This document shows, in pieces, positions 22,192 to 31,800 of a stretch of 64,000 bases of DNA (the stretch's first letter is position 1; every line of letters begins with the position of its first letter). Origin of the DNA: Tribonema minus (lineage: Eukaryota; Sar; Xanthophyceae; Tribonematales; Tribonemataceae); assembly GCA_017506865.1 (NCBI GenBank), contig JAFCMP010000554.1, positions 186,001 through 250,000 on the forward strand, in the 5' to 3' direction. A model generated the notes under the pieces. That model searched no databases, had not been told where the DNA came from, and worked only from the letters and a program-made list of their open reading frames with translations. Both the position numbers and the translations under genes were made by a program.

Positions 22192-22815
22192 GCGACAAAA
22201 ACGGTCAGCTGCCGCTGCCTGTGCTGCATTGCATGATGCTGGTACATGGCCACCAAGAGAGTGTCCGCGCACTGAGCTGAGCGCGCAGACTGTGGAGCGT
22301 GACCATCGCGCAGCACCTGCACCTGCGCCGAAATCTAACCTAACCCTAAGCTCAGCATGCAGAGACTGGGCACGTCACCGAAATGCCAGCAGCAGGGCAC
22401 GAGCTCACAACACCGATTCAAGCGTTAAAGTGCGAGTCTGTGTGGCGATCGTCGCTTCAAAGTACATGTGTGATCGCCAATGCGCAGTGAGACACTTCGA
22501 CGTATTCACAATATGCACATGGTTTCTGGTAGCAAGCTGGACATCCGCCATCTGGGCTTTTCATAAAGACCTGAGCGAGAATTCACACAAGGTGCATTTG
22601 TGATCTGGGCATGCCATATATGCAGAGCGCACGCGGCGGCTACTGCAGCGCAGAGACAGGCCAACTCGACACAAAGCCACACAGCAGGGCACAAATTTGC
22701 AAGCTCACAACACCAGTTCATTCGTTGAAGTGCGATCTGCCTGGCGCTCGGCACATCCAAGTGCATTTGTTTTGTGATCTGTACAATACTGTATGCACAG
22801 CGCGTGCGGCTACTA

Positions 22816-25800
22816 CTACTGCAGCGCGCGTGCAACCCCCGCCATGAGCTCCTCTTTGGTGGGCCCTGTGTGCTCCCAGGCCTTGGCGCCGGCCTTGAGC
22901 AGCAGCACGTGCGGCACGCGCGTGACGCCATGCGCGTCTGCCAGGTCCTGTGAGCAGCGGCGGCGGCAACGGCAGCAGCGCAACACGGACCGTTATCGCA
23001 TGCTGTTGCTCAGTAGTACGCACTTGGGGGGGAGATGCCGCATGGCGATGTCGTTTAGAAGTGACCGACAAAGCGCATTGAGACACTTGCTGTCCTGCGA
23101 GCAGCAGCGGCAGGTAGCAGCAGCACAATATGGACTGTTATTTTTCGTGTGATGTTGCTCAGCAGGCAGCGGCAGCAGCGCAATACGGACCACTATTGTT
23201 GTGTGCTATTGCTCAGGAGTGTGTGCAGTTGCTGCCACCGGCGGGTGCCCCCGCGAGGGGCGCACCGGCCTTGAGCAGCAGCGCGTGCGGCATATGCGTG
23301 ACGCCATGCGCGTCTGCCAAGCCCTGTGGGCAGCGGCGGCGGCTGTGGCAGCAGCGCAATACGGACTCTTAGTTTATTGTGATGTTGCTTAGTAGTGTGT
23401 GCACTTGCTGCCATCGGCGGACGCCCCCGAGGGGCATACACGTGCTATTGCAGACGCACGGTGGAGACCGGACAGAGTCCAGTCCAGTGTCCAGCACGTT
23501 CGTGCGTTCTACACGAAGGAACAGTGACAGTGAGCAGCAGACGAACTCGTCGTCGTTGAAAGTGCCGTCCTGCAAGCGGCGGCGGCGGCGGCAGGTGGCA
23601 GCAGCGCAATATACGGACTGTTGTCGTGTGCTGGCAGCGTAGTGGTTCAAAGCTGATCACCTGTGGGGCTAATAACGCCTCGAACGCGAGTTCAATTCCT
23701 ATGGAAAGCAGAATGTGTTCAGTACAAAAAACAACTAGCTTCAGCGACCTATGGAAAAAACTGATCTTTATGTATACTGTTGCGCAGTGGTGTGTTGCTG
23801 CTGTTGCCGGCGCGCGCCCGTGAGAGGCGCACACGCGGATGGTGGACGCGCGGTGCAGGCCGTACGGAGTCCAGTACAGAGTCGGTTCCAGTACAGTGTC
23901 CAGCACGTTTGTGCGTTTTCAACACGAAGAAACAGGGACAGAGGGCAGCAGAGAAAGAAAACCACGCAGATGTATACCGTCTCGGTGCCGAGAACTGGTG
24001 GAGGAATGACAAGTCCAGAATGGCAAGGGTCTGTGGTCCAAAACCGGCCCAGATGCTTGACTCAATCGCTGACGGCAGCATGCAAGCTATGCAGCAGGGG
24101 CTAGCAGCCCAAGCCCACACAGATATGACCGGCGGTCGCTGACGGCAGCACGCAAGTTGTGTAGAAGTATGCGGGGCTGGGGCTGTTGTGATGTGGTCGC
24201 CGTTGTCACCACAATGATACGACCAGCAGGCGGCGATGGCAGCATGCGCGTTTTGTATGCAGGAGGGGGGCTGTTGATTGTAACCCTAACCCTAATTCTA
24301 ACCCTAACCCTAACCCTGACCCTAGATCCAGCATACCTGCGCCTCGTCTATGTCCACTGCGCCAACGACCATACGCGCAGCCTCCGATGACGCAAGCTGC
24401 TCCAGTGCGGGGGCCAGCTAACCCTAACCCTAGCCCTACCCCTCATCCTAACCCTAGCCCTAATCCAGGCGCACCTGCGCCTCGTCAATGTCAACGGCGC
24501 CCACAACCATGCGCGCAGCCTCTTGCGATGCGAGCTGCTCTAGCGCAGGCGCGAGCTTCTTGCAGTTCTTGCACCTGAAGAGCGCGGCGCACGCGGCAGC
24601 AGCGAGCAGCGCAGGCAGGTGTCAGCGCCAGCGCAAGCATTCAGCTGCAGGGAGACTTGGTCCGCGCCGATGGCGACCGTCGGCTGCGCGTGCGGCGCGG
24701 AACGCGATGAGCGCTGCTGAGCACTGAGGTGGAGGGCGCACGAGGGCGGTGACAGCGCTGCTGAGCGTTGAGATGGGGTGGGATTTAGCTCCAGAAGTGG
24801 ATTCGGGACATGATTTTCGTTGGCTGCACGTGCAGCGCGGTATGATCGTGAGGGTGAGCACTGCTGCAGGCAACGACTCTGATGCGTGTCGAAACAGGTG
24901 CTTGCGAGGCGATGGTACTGCTGAGTTCATGAGGTGCGCATGATACGCATGCGGCAGCTGCACGTGTCGTTTGCTATTCATTCATCCGCTATTGATAATA
25001 GGGCGCATACACTTCAACTTGAAGTATGTGCAACGGCTCAAACGAGCTCAAGCCGCCGCCTTTTGTGCGTTCATGCGCAGAGGATTTTTGTTGTCAGATA
25101 TGCAGAAGTGGGCGGTTCGCAACTGCGGCGCGTGCCGCACAGCTTCAAGTTGAAGTATCATGTTGGGTGGGTTATCGGGTCATTGTGCAAAGCCCAATCA
25201 TCGCCATTACCATTTGGGCGGAAGAGACGCTCCATACCATCGCAGGTACTCTCAACATATGCATTGTCCAGCGACGCTTTCTGGATCGTGCATGTCGGCG
25301 ATTGAATTCAACATTTGAATTGAACCCTGCTGACTTCAAACATGAAGCTGCTTGAATGTTAATCCTGCTTCGGTTTTGGGTTCTCCCTCCAGTGCAGCAG
25401 GCACGCGAGAGAGACACCGGTGAAACAAATCGTTTCAACAACTGCATGACGACTGGACATCTCTGTCGGTCGCTCCGCGTGAAGAGGCGCAAGTGCATGT
25501 GCGAAGGGCGCACCCCGAAACAGTTTTCAGCGCGTTGTCACGTGGCACGTTGCGCGCAGCAGCCCGCACAAACTCACCAGCCAGCTCCAAATTCGAGCAG
25601 TACAGCCTTGCCGCCAGCCTGGCACAGCATCAAGACAATGGTGAGCATTGACAGCGAGGCTGAGCATATAGACGATCAAGACAATGTTGAACATTGTAGG
25701 CAGCTGAGCATCACCGCAACGGCACCAGACTCATGGCGCTTTATTGACGTCAGGATGCAGCAAGGCTCAACTCCGGCACAACTTGTGTAGACATGGGACA

Positions 25801-28800
25801 TGCGACCGGACGCCGACCATCGTGAGCGACGCAGTACACTCAACGGCTATGCTGGCACCCGTTCAGGCCTTGCTCGCAGCACGGTTGTGCGAGTTGAGGT
25901 ATGATATATTACTGAGCACTGCTGTCGGCAGCAGTGCGCAGTATGCGTGCCCGATGCCCATCAGGCGGCAGGGCACCCCAAGGGGGTGGCAGCACGCCAC
26001 AGATACGCTACGTGCGGATGCTTCAATGTGCACTCCCATCGCACAATCTCGGGTACGGATGCCTCAATGTTCACTCCCATCACACAACTTCGAGTACACA
26101 AAACAAGGCACAGCAAACAGTGCAACATGGGTGCTGCATGCAGTATACAGTATGTATGAGAGTGATGGGCTCTTAGCCCCCCCCAATGCGAATTTGTGGG
26201 CCTTTTTTACGCCGCAGGCAGATGTAACAGACACAGCAAACAGGTACAGCAGTTCGGCATGCGACCGCCCCCCATCACGAACTTGATTTGTCGCCTCACG
26301 CGTAGAGATCTTCATGGCAAAATTCATGAATGCAGGAGATATTTAGAATATATTTAGTGGGGTAGGTAGGTATTGCCTGCATACGCATACATACCTGCTT
26401 GACGAGCTGATCCAGGTCCTCTTCTGTTGTGACGGGGGTCACTGACGCAGCGTGCTCGAGCTTCGCCTGCACAAGGTGGAACGGGAACTACGGCATTTAA
26501 ACGATGACGACGGCCGAAAGTGTGGCATCTAAAAGTGTGCAGGCGATAATACTAACTTCAATATTGACACACCCATCGCCCGCCATATACCCTCACCGAG
26601 TATGTTTGAAGTTGACTGATCAGCAGGGCAAGGCGGGACGAGGGCTAAGGCACCTGAAAATGATGCTGACTAGAAGTGCGCAGGAGGTGATTCCCAACTT
26701 CAACATTGACGTCCCCATCGCCAGCCACTGGCCCTTGCTTACAGGGCAGCGCCTAGATGATGGCCACCGCTTTGCATTGTAAATCAGTTTGGTATATGCT
26801 GTTGTTGTGGGTCACCACATCGGCAGGGGTTGGAGACAGTCAAGAGGCGCCATTGATAATTGGGTCGCAGAATGAACGCCGCACATATCCTGACAGCAAT
26901 CGAGACCACTCTGCTGTACTGAACAAAGACATCATCATCGCACTCGATCCCGTCAGCCCACATCATAGGTTAAATCTTCCCTTACCGCAAGCCCAGTGCA
27001 GCTACTCATCAAAAAGCGCACAGCATACCCCCTTCCATACATACCCCTTGCGTACGTACATACCTTTGGTGGCGGTGCGCCGTCGCCCCCCATGGTGGCA
27101 CGAAGCCCCCAATCCACGACGTCGTATGTGGGGGTTGCCAGGTCATAGAATGCGGCATCCTCCACAAAGCAGATCTGCAGGTCAGCACGGTCACATAAGC
27201 AACGCAGCACCAGCGAATGCGTTGTGCGTATATGAAGTGACATTGCACAGTACACGCGGGACGCGGCACAGGCTCACACCAAACCCCTAACCCTAACCCC
27301 TTGAACCCTAAGCCCTAACCTACATGGACCCTAATCATAGCATGGATGAAGGTAGCACCATGCACATGCGTTGTTCGTCAACGCGGCATCCCCCACAAAG
27401 CAGATCTGCGGTCGCATGAGCAACGCAGCAGCAGCGCATGCGCGCACAAAGCAGATCTGCCGGTCAGCACGGTCACATGGAGCGGTGCAGCAGCAGCGCA
27501 TGCTGTTCATCAACAAAGTGACATTGCACAGTATAGGCGGCATCCTCCACAAAGCAGATCTGCCAGTCAGCACGGAGAATGTGACACATTACAGCACCAC
27601 GCAGTGTCATGGCAATGTTACATTTGAATCATCGATGGGTGTAGCAGATGACATTCAAGCTGGCGGTGACCTGACCATTAGTGGCGGCTCGCATCTTCAA
27701 GGAGTCCACGCGAACGGGGCGATGAACATTACAGGTGCGATGCAATTCACATGAGGAATGTGGCAGCAGCGAAAGCGCACACAAAGCAGATGTGCCGGTC
27801 AGCGCGGTCACATGGAGCGACGTAGCAGCAGCGCATGCGCTGTTCGTCAATGAAGTGTCGATGCGCAGTACAACCGCGCGGTGACATTTGTAAAGTGCAA
27901 TCGCACGGCGGCATTGTACAGTGCAAACGCACGTCGGCATGGACGCGAGCAATGCAGTAAAAGCGAGTGCGCTGTTCGTCGGTGAAGTGACATTGCGCGG
28001 AACAAACACACCGCGACATTGCACAGTGCAAACGCATGGCGACATTTATATAAGGTACATACGCACGGCGGCGCATGGACGCGAGCAAGCACCAGCAAGT
28101 GCGCTGTTCGTCAATGAAGTGACATCGCGCGGTACAAACGCACACGACATTGCGCAGTACAGACGCACGGCAACATCGCACAGTGCAATCACACGGCGGC
28201 GCATGGGCGCGAGCAGCGCAGTAATAGCGAATGCGCTGTGCGTCACTCAAGTGACACTGCACATCAGAAGTGCGCCACGGCGCATGGACAAAGGGGGGAA
28301 GCACGGTGGCTGGGACCAAAAGGCTGCTCGCCGACTGCAAGAGACAACGGGTCGCGTGCGCCGATGCATCGTGCTGCGCGAGCACATTCTTTCAACCTCA
28401 ACGCCGGCTTTCTGGCGCCACAGGACAGTGTTGTCGCAGGCAGGGGGGCTGCGCACTCTGCACCCGCAAGGAGCACGACGCGCTGTTGACGTCAGCATGG
28501 GCATCGCTCTATACGCTGCTCGCTTTCATGCTGGGGTCATCAGTCGGAATAAGGGTCAACACCAGGGGTCCATATACACCAACGGCGTAATCAGGCATTA
28601 GGGTTAGGGGTACTGACATCAGCATGGACATAGCTCTGTGTGCCCGCTTTCACAAGCGAGCAGGTGCGAGTCATGCAAGGGCTGCTCTTACGGTCAACGA
28701 CAGGGTTGGGGTTAAGGTTGCGATGAAATTTGGGGCAAGGGGCAGGGTTCGGGTCAGGGTTAGGGTTGGGGCTGATACATAAGACTTCAACCCTACGACC

Positions 28801-31800
28801 AGGCAAAAAGACAACCAGAATCTACGTGAACCACTGGGAGGAGGGCTGGACTGTGGGTGGTGACGCAGGTGGCGCTAATAATCAAGTGGTTTACATGCTT
28901 CTGTGTAGTCCACGTAGGTGGTGATGACCATTATGTCTGAGGGTCATGTTGTCGCTGCCAGTGCCAGCAAGCACTGCATCAAACCAGTGCGTTGCAGCAC
29001 AAGGAGTCACTTTATCAAAGTGGCGATTGCTACCTATGCCCGTCTGGAGCACTGTCATTAGCACTGCACCGCGCAATCGGAAAACCCGCCGTGACCCTAA
29101 ACCTAACCCTAACCCTAACTCCTTCGCGCGCCTCAACATGCTCTGGCGCTGCGACTAACTTCACCATCCTGTTTTGCTAACATATGATCAACTTCTAATA
29201 AGACAAACTATGGATACATATATACCTCATAGTCGTCAGGGTCCGCCAGTATGGTCCCCACGCCGTCTTGTTGGTGAATGGCCATTTTCTTGCTCGTGAT
29301 ATTGCATTTAAAAAACGACCTGGCTCAAACACTGTGCGCACTGTGATTCGTATTGTAACAAAAGAGAATACGGATACATACATACCTCATAGTCATCGGG
29401 GTCCGCCAGTATGGTCACCACGACGTCCGCCTTGCCGGGCGTCGGCAGCGTCAGCGGCGGCGTCAGCACGGCTCCGCCGCACAGGCAGCGCTCAGCGCCG
29501 CCGCCGCCGCCGCTGCCGCCGCTGCCGCCGCCGCTGCCGCCGCCGCTGCCGCCGCCACCGCCGCCGCCGCCGCCGCCGCTGCCGCCGCTGCCGCCGCTGC
29601 CGCCGCTGCCGCCGCTGCCGCCGCTGCCGCCGCCGCTGCCGCCGCCGCTGCCGCCGCCACCGCCGCCACCGCTGCCGCTGCCGCCGCCGCCGCTGCCGCC
29701 GCCGCCGGCGCCGCCGCCGCCGGTCACCATGGCGTGTATCGCGGGGACAGCGGGGGTGCCGCAGGCAAAGGCTGCGCGGCCGCCGCTGAGGGCGTGGTCG
29801 ACGGGAGCGGCAGCGGCAGTCTGCAGTAGCTGCAGGGAGACTTGGTGCGCGCCGAAGCCGACCGTCAGCTGCACGTGCGTGGGCGGGACGCGAAGGCGGC
29901 AGCTGTGAGAGCGCTGCTGAGCGTTGAGGTGAGTGGGGGGTTCACGTCAGAATCGATTTGGGTCATGATTTTGTTGTGTAGATGGTGCTTCGCGGAAGCT
30001 GCTGGAAGCGCCGGCGGCGGTCTGCAGGAGCTGCAGGGAGACTTGGTCCGCGCCGAAGCCGACCGTCAGCTGCACAGGCGGGCAAGACGCAACGACAGCA
30101 GATGAACAGCGAGGTTTGAGGGTGCATGGTGGCGGTGAGAGCGCTGCTGAGCGTTGAGGTGATTTTGGGAGTGAGCATCAGGAGTAGATACATTCGGGGC
30201 AGAGCAGGAGCTACTGCAAGTGATTTGACTCTCTTGAAGTCAGCGGGCCAATTAACGGCAAGGAAAGAGAACTAGGGCATTTTTTTTTGCCTTTTGTGTC
30301 TGTAGCGTTTCGCAGACGCTGCTGCCAGGGTTTGGGCTTTCATCCGCAGGCGGGTGAACGCCGTCGGGAGACACCGGGCTCGGCGGCGTGCGTTGCGTGG
30401 TCGAGCGCTGACACAGGGGTTAAAGTTAGGGTTAGGCCAGCACATGTCGGAATTGCAGCCTCTCATAAGGTCTGCAGTACATTAGCCATGCATGACTGGT
30501 CGCAGGCATACGGTATGGGGGGCACAGCATATGACTTGTCAGTTCAGGGTGTGCCGCACATTTGGTGCGCGACGGCGGTGAGTGCGCTGCTGAGCGTTGA
30601 GGTGGGTTGGGGGTCAGCGTCAGCAGTGGATCCGGGCAAGTGAGTGTTCACAGCGCTTTGCGGAAGCTCCGGCGTGGGTTGGGGGTGATGTGGGCGGGCG
30701 GGTGAACGCCATCGCGCGACACCAGGCTTGACTGCGGGGGGTTTTGCGTCAAGAATGCTGTTGAGCACTGACACAAGCGCCAGCACAACTCTCTCCCCCT
30801 AATCCATTGAACTCGTGAACAAGGTTCCACACCGAGGCAACGCTCAGGAGCGCGGAAATCGCAGTCAAACCCTGTGCTGCTCCCATGGCAACAGTGGGGT
30901 GCCCTCTCAGCATGTGCGCACGCCATTGTGGCGCCTGCGTACCGCACTGCTGAGACAACAAGGCAGTGGTGCTGAGCCGTGTGCACTCGCTGAGCGCTGC
31001 CCTTGCTTATCAGGTGCTGAGCCGTGTGCACACGCGCCTGAGAGCTGCCCTCGCTTCACAATCGTGGAACAGCTGAGCCCTGTGCATATGTGATTTGAGC
31101 GCTGCCCTCGCTCAACAGAAGTGCTGAGGCGTGTGCACACGTGCCTGAGCGCTGCCCTCGCTTCGCAATCTCAGTAGAGCTGAGCCGTGTGCACATGCGC
31201 CTGAGTGATACCCTTGCTTGTACGCCATGAGTGCGACGAGCCATGCGCACTCACACCTGAGCGCTGACGTCACTTCCATTCCAGCGCGGCTCCCCTGCGC
31301 TCGAGCGCTGACGTTCTTGAAATTGCTCTCGTGTTGTGGCAACAGTGCTGAGCGGTGCGCGCCCGCACCTGAGCGCTGATAGTTCACTTTTTCCCAAAGT
31401 GCACAGGCGCTGAGCCAAATGCGCACCTGAGCCTGGGTGCTAACGTACGTATTTGACAATAAAAGTACTATTTGCTGATTCTGATGGGGCTGAGCCGTGC
31501 GCACCTGTGCCTGCGCTGACATCAATTGTAAGTGCACAGCAGGTGCTGAGCCATGCGCACCTGCGCCTGGGTGCTGACGTTTCTGGCGGAGAATGACACC
31601 TATACACCCTACTTGCATGTGTGCCTGCATACCTGCACAAATTCTCGCCACAGTCGAGTTACTCTTGTTAGGCCACCATGAATCTGGTCCAGCACCAGTT
31701 CAGTACTCTTCCTATCACTGCGGCAGGGCCATTTCTCCGCTTGCACAAGCACACCTGCACAGTAGTCTTTTCTTTGCAAACCCAGCCTGTCATGGGCCAA

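Noticed and set aside
24280-24470. True chromosome end
   Set aside because: The telomere-like runs are short, degenerate, in both orientations across the window and lie inside a gene.
27921-28601. 226-codon plus-strand frame
   Set aside because: Its first part is the acceptor echo array read antisense; the remainder shows no family.
29268-29789. Plus-strand frames rich in Arg/Cys or Pro
   Set aside because: They are antisense readings of the Gly/Ser tract of the glyoxalase-thioredoxin exon 5.
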